From Ignavibacteria bacterium (GTDB taxonomy: Bacteria; Bacteroidota; Ignavibacteria; Ignavibacteriales; Ignavibacteriaceae), in contig JAUYAB010000062.1 in the NCBI GenBank assembly GCA_030693705.1, forward strand, positions 1 to 64,000: DNA of 64,000 bases, given 5' to 3'. The notes under the pieces were generated by a model. The model was not told where the DNA came from, made no database searches, and saw nothing but the letters and a program-made list of their open reading frames with translations. The position numbers and the translations under genes are program-made. This document shows positions 35,487-45,561 of the stretch, piece after piece (position 1 is the first letter of the stretch; each line of letters opens with the position of its first letter).

Positions 35487-37475
35487 TTGAAATACTTAGC
35501 TCTCATATCCCTTTTTCTTTTTTATGCCTTCTTTCAATATCAAGAGAAGCAGACAAGTGCCGTTGGTGGTTTAACTGATAGCGTAAATGTAAAAGTTAGT
35601 GTTGATGATTCAAGTAAAATTATAGCAAAGCAACCGGTTAAAGTATTCTCTTCTTATTCGATCAAAGTTTCACTTGATGTTCAAAAGAAGCTGCTTAAAG
35701 CTTCACAGACCATAAAGTGGAAAAATCCATCAGTCATTCCAACATCCGAACTTTATTTTCATCTTTATCCGAATGCGTTTAGTAACAGAGGAACTGAATT
35801 TTTAGGGGGAAGAAGGATTTCGGACAATTCTCTTTCACATATTTCAATAAACAGCGTTACTGTAAATCATCAGACGAAAAAGCTGAATTATTCCACGTAT
35901 AAAACTGATAACAGATTTGACAGCACGGTAGCTAAAATTGTTTTAGATAAACCTGCAACACAAAACGATTCACTTGAAATTGCGTTTGAGTATGAAGTAA
36001 AAATTCCCAAAGCTTACAGCCGTTTCGGGTATGATGCGAATGAAATATTTTTCTTTCTTGCTCAGTGGTTTCCCAAATTGGGAGTGTATGAAAATGGAAA
36101 ATGGGTTTGCGAACCATTTCATCCTTTCACGGAATTCTATGCTGACTTCTCCAATTACTCACTCGAAATAACCATTCCCAACGGTTTTGTGCTTGCTTCT
36201 TCGGGAGAAGTAACCGGCAAAAAAGTTGAAGCAAAGAATACAACGTACAAAGTTGTTCAAAAAAATATTCATGATTTTGCCTGGCTTGCCGCTAAAGATG
36301 TTTTGGATTTCACAGATACAATCAAACGGAAAGATCACTCGGAAGTTGCGGTTCATTACATTCTTCAAACCACAAATGAAGGAAGTAGAGAGAGAATCTG
36401 CAATGCGGTGCACAATGCTTTTTCATTCTTTGAAAAAAATATTGGAAGATATCCTTACAAAACATTAACGGTTATTGACGCACCAACAAAAGCGGGAATG
36501 ATCCGCGCGATGGAGTATCCTGCGCTTTTTACTTTTTCCAAAGATTATTTTTCTCCGGAATTTACCAAAGACCTTGATGAAGTAATTCTCCACGAATTTT
36601 CCCATCAATATTTTTACGGATTACTCGCCAATAACGAAACCACCGAAGCCTGGCTTGATGAAGGTTTTGCGGAATACGTCTCGCAAAAAATATTACAAAA
36701 AAAATATGGACAGCGATTCGCTTCGTTTAAACTCTTTGGTTATTTACCCGTAACCGGAATGGAACTACTTGCGATCGAAAGAATTCCCTTTATTTATACG
36801 CTTACGCAAATCCCCAAACCGTTTGAAGCTGATCTGATGGCGGCATACTACTCCTACGCAACGTTTGGAACGTTAAGTGATACAAGTTTTCGCTTGTTGA
36901 ATAAGAGAGTTTATCAATCTGTCTCTTATGCAAAAGGAGCTCTTTTCTTATTTACACTGGAAAAGTATCTTGGCGAGCAGAAACTTCTTTTTGTTTTGCG
37001 GCAATACTTTAATCAATATAAATTTAAGCATCCCACGGCAAATGACTTTTTTACAGTGCTTAGAAAGTACAGTCATCAAGATGTTGAGTGGTTGATAACC
37101 GGTTTTTATGAAAAGTCGTACACATGTGATTACAAGATACTTGAGATTGATGTCTCTCACGAGCGGCATCAAGTCGAAGTAACAATAGTGCGAGACGGAG
37201 AAGCGGCAGTTCCGTTGGAAATTGATCTCTACACCAATAAAGATACTATAAAAACTTTTTGGAACGGTAAAGAAAAAATTAAGCGTATCACTTTTACCAC
37301 AAGTAATAAGGTAATAGCCGCAGAGATTGATCCCGAAAGAAAAAATCTATTTGATCTCAATTTTGCGAATAATTCATATACGGTGAATACCCGGTACAGC
37401 GGAGCTATGTACATTTCCGTTCGCTGGTTTTTCTGGCTGCAAAATTTACTGATGATCTTCGGGGGGTTATCTTGA
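35487..37475 (+). CDS. M1-family zinc metallopeptidase (aminopeptidase N-like)
   Basis: The start is TTG at 35487; an in-frame stop lies three codons upstream, so no earlier start is possible. The 662-residue protein has a weak signal sequence ('KYLALISLFLFYAFF'). The M1 N-terminal beta domain follows ('YSIKVSLDVQKKLLKASQTIKW'). The zinc site is HEFSH followed 18 residues later by Glu in 'EAWLDEGFAEY', the HExxH-x18-E pattern. The usual GAMEN loop is not obvious; 'AMEYPALFTF' is the likely equivalent. M1 enzymes remove N-terminal residues from peptides. It overlaps the next gene by 4 bp. Confidence 0.85.
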   Translation: MKYLALISLFLFYAFFQYQEKQTSAVGGLTDSVNVKVSVDDSSKIIAKQPVKVFSSYSIKVSLDVQKKLLKASQTIKWKNPSVIPTSELYFHLYPNAFSNRGTEFLGGRRISDNSLSHISINSVTVNHQTKKLNYSTYKTDNRFDSTVAKIVLDKPATQNDSLEIAFEYEVKIPKAYSRFGYDANEIFFFLAQWFPKLGVYENGKWVCEPFHPFTEFYADFSNYSLEITIPNGFVLASSGEVTGKKVEAKNTTYKVVQKNIHDFAWLAAKDVLDFTDTIKRKDHSEVAVHYILQTTNEGSRERICNAVHNAFSFFEKNIGRYPYKTLTVIDAPTKAGMIRAMEYPALFTFSKDYFSPEFTKDLDEVILHEFSHQYFYGLLANNETTEAWLDEGFAEYVSQKILQKKYGQRFASFKLFGYLPVTGMELLAIERIPFIYTLTQIPKPFEADLMAAYYSYATFGTLSDTSFRLLNKRVYQSVSYAKGALFLFTLEKYLGEQKLLFVLRQYFNQYKFKHPTANDFFTVLRKYSHQDVEWLITGFYEKSYTCDYKILEIDVSHERHQVEVTIVRDGEAAVPLEIDLYTNKDTIKTFWNGKEKIKRITFTTSNKVIAAEIDPERKNLFDLNFANNSYTVNTRYSGAMYISVRWFFWLQNLLMIFGGLS

Positions 37476-38374
37476 ACCTTTCGATAAAAGAAATTCTTAT
37501 AAACGGTTCGCGTCTGGTTTTTGCTCACCGGAAATTTGTTCTCCTTTTCTGGATCACTAATATCGTTTTTGCGTTCGCGTTATCTCTTCCTTTGTTTGCG
37601 GTGCTGCAGCAAGGTTTAGCGCATTCACTCATCAACAACAATTTGAGTATGGGATTTGATTATCTCTGGTATGTTCAGTTCCGCCATATTTATCAAAACT
37701 CGTTAGATGCAATCCCGATCCTTCTTTATGCATTTGCCGGAGTATATGTTCTTCTTCAACTTTTTTATTTGGGGGGATTGTTTGCTGTTTATACGAATTC
37801 AAAAAAAAATCACATGGTTGATTTTTTTTACGGAAGCGTAAAATATTTTATCAGATTTCTGAAGATCGCAGTTTTTGTTGGAGCGCTTTACTTTGTCGCC
37901 ATCAGTATTAACGTTCTGATTGATTACGGGATCAAACAAATCTTTTTAGAAAAAGAAAATGCTGCAGTTGAATTTGGAGTACAGATATTCCGTTATCTCT
38001 TCTTTCTTCTTCTCATCAGTTTCATTAACATTATTTCAGATTATACAAAAGTTGCGATCATTGTGGTTGATTCGACAAAGCTGTTCCGCTCGCTTTATAA
38101 ATCTTTCCAGTTCATCAAAAAGAATTTTGTTAAAGTAATGACCGTATATTTCATCATGCTGGTATTCGTGGCCGTCGGAGCGACAATTTATAATCTTGTT
38201 GATAGTTTGCTCCCCAAAAAGCCGGTTTACTTTCTTCTTCTTACCTTTCTAATTCAGCAGTTGTTAATTATATTTCGGGTGCTCATCAGGATGTACTTTT
38301 ATTCCACGGAGTTATTGATTTACACCGACGGCGAAGCCGAAACTGTTTCGCCCGCATTTGAAGAAATTAGTTAA
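37472..38374 (+). CDS. Six-helix integral membrane protein of unknown function
   Basis: The start is TTG at 37472, inside the stop of the peptidase gene (4-bp overlap), so the two are coupled. The 300-residue protein has about six hydrophobic helices: 'FVLLFWITNIVFAFALSLPL', 'LLYAFAGVYVLLQLFYLGGL', 'IAVFVGALYFVAISINVLI', 'YLFFLLLISFINII', 'VYFIMLVFVAVGATIYNLV' and 'LLLTFLIQQLLIIFRVLI'. A tyrosine- and lysine-rich amphipathic stretch lies between helices 4 and 5. I recognise no family. The coupling suggests a role with the peptidase at the membrane. Confidence 0.72.
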   Translation: MNLSIKEILINGSRLVFAHRKFVLLFWITNIVFAFALSLPLFAVLQQGLAHSLINNNLSMGFDYLWYVQFRHIYQNSLDAIPILLYAFAGVYVLLQLFYLGGLFAVYTNSKKNHMVDFFYGSVKYFIRFLKIAVFVGALYFVAISINVLIDYGIKQIFLEKENAAVEFGVQIFRYLFFLLLISFINIISDYTKVAIIVVDSTKLFRSLYKSFQFIKKNFVKVMTVYFIMLVFVAVGATIYNLVDSLLPKKPVYFLLLTFLIQQLLIIFRVLIRMYFYSTELLIYTDGEAETVSPAFEEIS

Positions 38375-38385
38375 GGAAGACAGTT

Positions 38386-38940
38386 ATGGCAATACTGCCG
38401 ATCACTCTTTACGGAGATACAATATTAAAGAAAAAAGCTATTCGCGTCTCAAAGGTAGATGCGAAAATTCTTACATTGATAAACGACATGTTTGATTCCA
38501 TGCACAATGCCGATGGTATGGGTTTAGCCGCCAACCAGGTGGGAAGCCATAAATCAATTTTTGTTCTTGATCTTACTGCTGTAAAAGGATTTGAAAAAAC
38601 TAAACCGATGGTGTTTATAAATCCCAAAATTGTTGAATACTCCGAAGAGACAACATTCATGGAAGAAGGTTGTTTAAGTTTGCCGGGAATTCGTTCAAAA
38701 GTTGAAAGACCTGTTGGCATAAAACTTCTTTATCAAGACCTGGATTTAAACGATCATGTTCTTGAAGATGACGATTTACTTGCACGAGTTATTCAACACG
38801 AGTATGATCATCTTCAAGCGACATTTTTTACAGACCGCCTTGATGATGAAGGGAAAAAGATGGTGAAAAAACCTCTTCAAAAAATTGTTTCAAGAAAAGT
38901 GGAGATCGAGTATCCGGTTACGGAAAAAGGAACGATGTAA
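38386..38940 (+). CDS. def: Peptide deformylase
   Basis: The 184-residue protein shows all three deformylase motifs: 'GMGLAANQVG' (motif 1), 'EEGCLSLPG' (motif 2, zinc/iron Cys) and 'QHEYDHLQ' (motif 3, HExxH). It removes the formyl group from the initiator methionine of new proteins. The C-terminal tail is longer and more charged than in E. coli Def. An aagga ribosome-binding site precedes the ATG, and fmt follows 6 bp later, the usual def-fmt pair of opposing formylation activities. Confidence 0.97.
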   Translation: MAILPITLYGDTILKKKAIRVSKVDAKILTLINDMFDSMHNADGMGLAANQVGSHKSIFVLDLTAVKGFEKTKPMVFINPKIVEYSEETTFMEEGCLSLPGIRSKVERPVGIKLLYQDLDLNDHVLEDDDLLARVIQHEYDHLQATFFTDRLDDEGKKMVKKPLQKIVSRKVEIEYPVTEKGTM

Positions 38941-38946
38941 TTCTTT

Positions 38947-39846
38947 ATGAAAATAATTTTTTTCGGCACACCCGGTTTTGCGATTCCATCTCTTCAAATT
39001 ATTCTCGATAATGGACATGAAGTTGCCGCCGTTGTTACTGCCCCGGATAGACCTCGTGGTCGCGGAAAGCAAGTGACATTCACTCCGATAAAAGAATTTG
39101 CGCTTGAACATTCGATAAAAGTTCTTCAACCGGAAGTATTAAAAGATGAAAATTTTATTGCGCAGTTAAAAGAATTAGATGCCGATCTCTTTGTAGTTGT
39201 AGCTTTCCGGATTCTACCGAAGGAAATCTTTACGATGCCGAAATGCGGATCGTTCAATTTGCATGGTTCGCTTCTTCCAAAGTTCCGCGGTGCTGCTCCT
39301 ATCCAATGGGCGTTAATAAATGGTGAAAAGAATACCGGTGTAACAACTTTCGCTTTGGCGGAAAAAGTTGATACCGGCAATGTTTATTTGAAGAAAGAAA
39401 TTCCGATTGAAGATGAAGATGATTTTGGTTCGCTTCACGATAAATTAAGTCTGCTCGGAAGCCAGGCCGTTGCTGAAACGGTTGAAATGATAGATTCACA
39501 AAAGTTCAAACTGCTTCCGCAGGATAATTCTCTAGCTTCTCCTGCACCGAAAATAACAAAAGAACTTTGTGTTATTAATTGGGAAAAAGAAGCTGGAGAG
39601 ATTCATAATTTAGTGCGCGGACTTTCACCTTTTCCTGCCGCTTTTTTCTTTCATCAGCAAAAAATATTTAAGGTTTATAAAACAAAAGTTGTTGAGCGAA
39701 ATCTCAAACCAGGTGAAATCGTCGAGTCTTCTTCAGAGTTGATCATCGGCTGTGCAAAGAATGCTTTGAGCATTTTGGAAATTCAGCAGGAAGGGAAGAA
39801 GCGTTTGAAGATCGAAGAGTTTTTGAGAGGACATAGATTCAATTAG
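38947..39846 (+). CDS. fmt: Methionyl-tRNA formyltransferase
   Basis: The 299-residue protein starts 'KIIFFGTPGFAIPSL' and contains 'VVTAPDRPRGRGK' and the active-site segment 'NLHGSLLPKFRGAAPIQWAL'. 'GVTTFALAEKVDTGN' follows, and a C-terminal domain begins near 'LVRGLSPFPAAFF'. It uses 10-formyltetrahydrofolate to formylate Met-tRNA(fMet) for translation initiation. It lies 6 bp after def and both are probably on one transcript. Length and motif order are normal. Confidence 0.97.
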   Translation: MKIIFFGTPGFAIPSLQIILDNGHEVAAVVTAPDRPRGRGKQVTFTPIKEFALEHSIKVLQPEVLKDENFIAQLKELDADLFVVVAFRILPKEIFTMPKCGSFNLHGSLLPKFRGAAPIQWALINGEKNTGVTTFALAEKVDTGNVYLKKEIPIEDEDDFGSLHDKLSLLGSQAVAETVEMIDSQKFKLLPQDNSLASPAPKITKELCVINWEKEAGEIHNLVRGLSPFPAAFFFHQQKIFKVYKTKVVERNLKPGEIVESSSELIIGCAKNALSILEIQQEGKKRLKIEEFLRGHRFN

Positions 39847-40207
39847 GAATTAAATAGTTAGTAAAAATATTCTGCACAAGATGGCAAGAATAGTTATCGA
39901 AAATTTCTCGCAACGTTCGCAAAGAAAGCGCAACGTCCGCAAAGGGAAAATTAATCGCGAGCGTACCGGTTCGTGACGGGCTTAGCGAGAAAAAAAAGAT
40001 GAAACAAATACTTCATTCAAGAACAATGTGGTTCTGGCTTTGCCAGGTTATGAATTACGAATTAGGAATCTGAAAATCATCAGTAGTCATAATCAAAACT
40101 GAAAACTGAAAACTGGCGACTGAGAACTATCAATATTTCTCTCTCCCGGATTTTGAATTGGAATTGTAATAAAGTTTATAGTGTTATTATGTTAAAAAAA
40201 GGATGCA
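39847..40207. other. 361-bp spacer with heptamer-period repeats
   Basis: It contains a short match (39878-39905) to the 21-bp array units, with AAGATGG and AGAATAGTTA in the same order. An approximate 20-bp direct repeat follows (CGCAACGTTCGCAAAG / CGCAACGTCCGCAAAG, about 39909-39947). A 5-bp hairpin CTGGC-TTT-GCCAG lies at 40034-40046. A 7-bp-period tract spans 40051-40129, clearest at 40095-40129 as three exact AAAACTG units plus two variants. The promoter for the cystathionine genes should be in the last 80 bp. No gene is seen. Confidence 0.7.
40095..40129. repeat. Heptanucleotide tandem repeat
   Basis: Five successive 7-bp units: AAAACTG three times, then GCGACTG and AGAACTA. Upstream, TGAATTA, CGAATTA and GGAATCT (40051-40071) continue the same 7-bp step with other letters. 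Confidence 0.8.
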
Positions 40208-41575
40208 ATGGATTATAAGAATAATATTTTAGAGGCAATCGGTAACACACCGTTAATTAAGTTGAACAAGATTAACAAAGGTCTTAAGCCGTTAATCCTG
40301 GCGAAACTTGAATCGGTTAATCCCGGCGGAAGCGTTAAAGACCGCATTGGCGTTGCCATGCTTGATGATGCCGTTCAACGTGGAGTAATAAAACCTGGCG
40401 GAACTGTTGTTGAAGCTACAAGCGGAAATACCGGAATTGGTTTAGCTTTGGCGGCTGCAATACGAGGATTCCAGTCAGTTTTTGTTGTTACGGATAAAGT
40501 TAGCCACGAAAAAATCAATTATTTAAAAGCGCTCGGCGCGCAGGTAATTGTTTGTCCGAATGCGGTGAAGCATGATAGTCCCGATTATTATGTAAATGTT
40601 GCTCGCAAAATTGCAGCGGAGACTCCGAACGCCACATTTATGTACCAATACGCAAATCCGGCGAATCCGAAAATTCATTACGAAACTACCGGACCGGAAA
40701 TATGGAAACAAACCGACGGCAAGATTACTCACTTTGTTGCGGGCATCGGCACCGGCGGAACGATAACAGGTGTTGGAAGATTTTTAAAAGAAAAAAATCC
40801 GAACATAAAAATTATCGGCGCCGATCCGGTAGGTTCAATTTTAAAAGAATATAAAAAAGACGGCAAACTCCGTGAAGGTGTTCCTTACTTTGTGGAAGGA
40901 ATTGGACAGGATTGTATCCCGGAAAACATTGATTTCTCGGTTGTGGATGAAATTATGAACGTATCTGATTTCGATTCCTTTTCTGTCTCGCGTTCATTAA
41001 CTAAAGAAGAAGGTATTTTCTGCGGCGGCAGCACCGGAACGATTGCGAAAGCGGCTCTGGAAATTGCAAAAGATTTGCCTGAAGATGCAGTAATCGTTTT
41101 TATTGTTTGCGATACCGGCGAAAGATATTTAAGCAAAATGCACAGTGAAGAATGGCTGCGAGAAAAGCGGTTGTTAAACCGCGAAATGAAGACGCTGAGA
41201 GATTTATCGAACGCGAAGAAAAACGGTCCCGTAAAAAATCTAATTTTCTTACAAGCCAAAGACAAAGTTCGTCACGCGATTGAAGTTCTCAATACAAATG
41301 GTTTTTCTCAAATTCCGGTGATTGAAAACGGACAATCGGTCGGAAGCATTCGCGAAGCTAAAGTTATGGCAAGCCTGGTTGATAATCACGCGTTGCTTGA
41401 TGCGACTGTTGAAGAAGTAATGGGTTCTTCTTTTCCTTCGCTTGATGAAAAGACCGATCTGCACATTGTGAAAAAACAATTAGCGGAATCACCCGCTGTT
41501 TTGGTTTTGGAATTCGGAAGGATCATTGACATTGTTACACGTTACGACATTATCGAATACGCTTCATCATTATAA
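40208..41575 (+). CDS. Cystathionine beta-synthase with C-terminal CBS domains
   Basis: The 455-residue protein has a fold-type II PLP domain (about 1-320). '[11 protein letters not shown]' carries the PLP lysine, with '[12 protein letters not shown]' and '[10 protein letters not shown]' for phosphate binding. Two CBS domains follow (about 335-455, '[22 protein letters not shown]' and '[21 protein letters not shown]'). This layout is that of cystathionine beta-synthase, which joins serine and homocysteine; cysteine synthases lack the CBS domains. The gamma-lyase gene follows 17 bp downstream, giving a reverse transsulfuration pair that makes cysteine from homocysteine. In bacteria some such proteins also use O-acetylserine. 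Confidence 0.9.
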   Translation: MDYKNNILEAIGNTPLIKLNKINKGLKPLILAKLESVNPGGSVKDRIGVAMLDDAVQRGVIKPGGTVVEATSGNTGIGLALAAAIRGFQSVFVVTDKVSHEKINYLKALGAQVIVCPNAVKHDSPDYYVNVARKIAAETPNATFMYQYANPANPKIHYETTGPEIWKQTDGKITHFVAGIGTGGTITGVGRFLKEKNPNIKIIGADPVGSILKEYKKDGKLREGVPYFVEGIGQDCIPENIDFSVVDEIMNVSDFDSFSVSRSLTKEEGIFCGGSTGTIAKAALEIAKDLPEDAVIVFIVCDTGERYLSKMHSEEWLREKRLLNREMKTLRDLSNAKKNGPVKNLIFLQAKDKVRHAIEVLNTNGFSQIPVIENGQSVGSIREAKVMASLVDNHALLDATVEEVMGSSFPSLDEKTDLHIVKKQLAESPAVLVLEFGRIIDIVTRYDIIEYASSL

Positions 41576-41592
41576 AATTTGAAAGGATCAAC

Positions 41593-42726
41593 ATGGGATT
41601 TTCAACCGACGCAATCCATGCAGGACAAAAAGCTGATTTAGAAACCGGCGCTGTAATTACTCCGGTTTATTTAACATCAACGTATCATCAACCGGAACTT
41701 GGCGTGCACAAAGGATATGAATACGGACGCACACATAACTTAACTCGCGCCGCACTGGAAGCGAACATAGCAACGCTTGAAAGAGGAAAATACGGAATTG
41801 CTTTTGCTTCCGGTTTGGCTGCTATTCATTCGCTGATGTCGTTGCTTAAAAGCGGCGACCATGTTATTGTTACCGATAATGTTTACGGCGGAACTTACCG
41901 TTTGTTTGAATTGATTATGACCGATTTCGGAATTTCTTTTTCATGGGTTGATACTTCGGACGTGAAAAATATTTTAGCTGAAATTAAACCAAACACGAAA
42001 ATGGTTTATGTTGAAACGCCGACAAATCCGATGTTGACTTTAACCGATCTTGAGGCAGTTGCAAATCTTTGTAAAGAAAAAAATCTTATCAGCGTAGTTG
42101 ATAACACCTTTATGAGTCCCTATTTTCAACGCCCGATTGAACTTGGGATTGATATCGTTCTGCACAGCACTACGAAATATTTAAACGGACACAGCGATAT
42201 CATCGGCGGGATTGTTGTTACCGGTGTTGAAAAAATTCACGAACGTTTGCGCTATATTCAAAATGCCGCCGGAGCGGTTCCTTCTCCATTCGATTGCTGG
42301 CTAACGCTTCGATCAACAAAAACGCTTGCGGTTAGAATGGATCGCCATAACGAAAATGCAATGAAGATTGCAGAGTATTTGAAAAAACATCCAAAGGTGA
42401 AAAAAGTTTTTTATCCTGGTTTGCCGGAACATCCGCAGCACGAACTTGCGAAGAAACAAATGTCCGGTTTTGGCGGAATGATCTCTGTTGAGTTTGATAC
42501 TTTTGAAACAGCTAAACAATTTTTGAACAACGCAAAAGTTTTTACGCTTGCTGAAAGTCTCGGCGGAGTTGAAAGTCTTTTATGTCATCCAATTTCGATG
42601 ACGCATGCGTCGGTTCCGAAAGAGAAACGAGAAAAATTCGGTTTAACTGAAAAACTCGTCCGCTTTTCTGTCGGGATTGAAGATGTTGAAGATTTGATCG
42701 CAGATATCGAACAGGCGATTAAATAA
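41593..42726 (+). CDS. Cystathionine gamma-lyase/gamma-synthase family PLP enzyme
   Basis: The 377-residue protein carries the Cys/Met-metabolism signature: 'GFSTDAIHAGQKAD', 'YEYGRTHNLTRAALE', 'VTDNVYGGTYRLFE' and the PLP lysine in 'STTKYLNGHSDIIGG', ending 'LVRFSVGIEDVEDLI'. A strong ribosome-binding site (aaagga) precedes the ATG. The family includes gamma-synthase, gamma-lyase and beta-lyase, which are hard to separate by eye. Pairing with cystathionine beta-synthase favours the gamma-lyase role in cysteine formation. Confidence 0.9.
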   Translation: MGFSTDAIHAGQKADLETGAVITPVYLTSTYHQPELGVHKGYEYGRTHNLTRAALEANIATLERGKYGIAFASGLAAIHSLMSLLKSGDHVIVTDNVYGGTYRLFELIMTDFGISFSWVDTSDVKNILAEIKPNTKMVYVETPTNPMLTLTDLEAVANLCKEKNLISVVDNTFMSPYFQRPIELGIDIVLHSTTKYLNGHSDIIGGIVVTGVEKIHERLRYIQNAAGAVPSPFDCWLTLRSTKTLAVRMDRHNENAMKIAEYLKKHPKVKKVFYPGLPEHPQHELAKKQMSGFGGMISVEFDTFETAKQFLNNAKVFTLAESLGGVESLLCHPISMTHASVPKEKREKFGLTEKLVRFSVGIEDVEDLIADIEQAIK

Positions 42727-42731
42727 ATCAG

Positions 42732-43742
42732 ATGTTCATCTACGAAGATTATAATCTCCAAAACAAAAATTCCTTCGGGCTAAATGTTTCTGCAAAATAT
42801 TTTTGTACTGTTTCTTCGAAAGATGAATTAGTAAATCTTGTTGAGCAAGTGAAGGATGAAAAGGTTTTACTCCTTGGCGGCGGGAGTAATATTCTTTTTA
42901 CAAAGAACTTCGAAGGCTGTGTAATTCAATTTAACCGGAAGGGAATTACTACATTAGACGAAGATAAAGATTCCGTGCTGTTGGAAGTTTTTGCCGGAGA
43001 ATTATGGGATGATTTTGTGTCCTACTGTGTTGAGAAGAATTATTACGGAATCGAGAACATGTCGTTAATTCCGGGAACCGTTGGAGCCGCTCCAATTCAG
43101 AACATCGGCGCTTACGGGCAGGAATTGAAGGATACTTTTTTTGCTGCGAATGGAATCTACTTAGAAGGCTTATCAGAAAAAACTTTCTTCAAAAGCGGAT
43201 GCAATTTCGATTACCGGTCAAGCATTTTCAAGCACGAACTAAAAAATAAATTTCTTATCACATCGGTTGTTTTTAGATTAAAGAAAAGCCACCAACTCAA
43301 CACTCATTACGGTTCAATCGAGCAAGAGTTGAAAAGCATGAAAAAAAATAATCCGACTTTAGCAGACATCCGAAACATCGTGGTAAAGATCCGTCAAGAA
43401 AAACTCCCCGATCCGCGGAGATTCGGTAATTGCGGAAGTTTTTTCAAGAATCCCGAAATAGAAAAAGTCCATTTCGAAAAACTGAATCAACTTTATCCTT
43501 CGCTAAAGGGATTTCCCTTTTCTGAAAACACAATAAAAATCCCCGCCGGCTGGTTGATTGAGCAATGTGGTTGGAAGGGAAAGCGAATCGGCAATGTTGG
43601 CGTTCATGAGGATCAGGCGCTTGTGCTTGTTAATTATGGCGATGCTTCAGGAGCAGAAATTCTTCAACTTGCCGACTCAATCAAAGAAGATGTCTTCAAA
43701 AAATTTGAAATTCAATTGGAAGAAGAAGTCAATATCATTTAA
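42732..43742 (+). CDS. murB: UDP-N-acetylenolpyruvoylglucosamine reductase
   Basis: The 336-residue protein shows 'VLLLGGGSNILFT' (FAD binding), 'GIENMSLIPGTVGAAPIQNIGAYG' as two adjoining motifs, and 'YRSSIFK'. 'DPRRFGNCGSFFKNP' and 'GWLIEQCGWKGKRIG' complete the pattern of the longer, E. coli-like type of MurB. It reduces the enolpyruvyl group of UDP-GlcNAc to make UDP-MurNAc for peptidoglycan. It begins 5 bp after the gamma-lyase gene, so it is probably co-transcribed with it. Confidence 0.95.
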   Translation: MFIYEDYNLQNKNSFGLNVSAKYFCTVSSKDELVNLVEQVKDEKVLLLGGGSNILFTKNFEGCVIQFNRKGITTLDEDKDSVLLEVFAGELWDDFVSYCVEKNYYGIENMSLIPGTVGAAPIQNIGAYGQELKDTFFAANGIYLEGLSEKTFFKSGCNFDYRSSIFKHELKNKFLITSVVFRLKKSHQLNTHYGSIEQELKSMKKNNPTLADIRNIVVKIRQEKLPDPRRFGNCGSFFKNPEIEKVHFEKLNQLYPSLKGFPFSENTIKIPAGWLIEQCGWKGKRIGNVGVHEDQALVLVNYGDASGAEILQLADSIKEDVFKKFEIQLEEEVNII

Positions 43743-43792
43743 CAAGACTTTTTTACCCGCCCCATTTTCCGTAAATTTCACCATCAAATTAG

Positions 43793-44953
<1,161 letters not shown>

Positions 44954-45274
44954 ATGAATTATCTTATAGCTATGGCTCCTCCTCCGGGACAAGACGGCGG
45001 CGGAAGTATGGTCAGCACCCTTATCATGTTCGGTGCTATTTTTGCAATTTTTTATTTTATGATCATTCGTCCGCAGCAGAAACGCGCTAAGGAAAAAGAA
45101 AAACTTATAAGCGGAGTTCAAAAAGGCGATAAAGTTATTACTTTAAGCGGAATCCACGGAACAGTTGATACCGTTGAAGAAAAAACCATTCTTCTAAAAG
45201 TTTCTGATAACGTTAAGATGAAATTTGAAAAATCTGCAATTGGTATTGTTACACAAGCCAAAGACGGAAATTAG
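44954..45274 (+). CDS. yajC: Preprotein translocase accessory subunit YajC
   Basis: The 106-residue protein has a single membrane helix ('STLIMFGAIFAIFYFMII') followed by the family hallmark 'RPQQKRAKEKEKLISGVQKGDKV'. A small beta domain follows ('ITLSGIHGTVDTVEEKTILLKV'). YajC joins SecDF in the Sec translocon. The ATG directly follows the tgt stop (no gap). In many bacteria secD follows yajC; here ribBA does, after a 287-bp spacer. Confidence 0.95.
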   Translation: MNYLIAMAPPPGQDGGGSMVSTLIMFGAIFAIFYFMIIRPQQKRAKEKEKLISGVQKGDKVITLSGIHGTVDTVEEKTILLKVSDNVKMKFEKSAIGIVTQAKDGN

Positions 45275-45561
45275 CAGTCGCTGGTTGAATGAAGAACGAA
45301 CGCGAGTTTGAATGAATGACCGTATGGTTGCATGACGGATTTCTTTTATTAAATCATGTACACAAAAACATATCATAGTTTGAATTTCCGTAGCACGGAC
45401 TTCAGTCTGTGGCAAGATTTTACGTAACGCGGTTTAATTAAGTTTTCTTTTTTCATTCAACCATTCTTCCATTCATTCATGCACACATCAATTTGTGCAC
45501 CAAAGTTTTATTGATCTGATGATTATAATATTCTGAAAGTATTAGCATAAGGTAACCAGTT
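45275..45561. other. 287-bp spacer with a hairpin upstream of ribBA
   Basis: A 7-bp hairpin with one G-T pair (CACGGAC-TTCA-GTCTGTG) lies at 45394-45411. I looked for the conserved blocks of an FMN riboswitch and did not find them. Tracts of ATTCATTC occur near 45460-45480. No gene is visible. Confidence 0.6.

Noticed and set aside
45275-45561. FMN riboswitch before ribBA
   Set aside because: The conserved GC-rich blocks of this riboswitch are not present; only one small hairpin was found.
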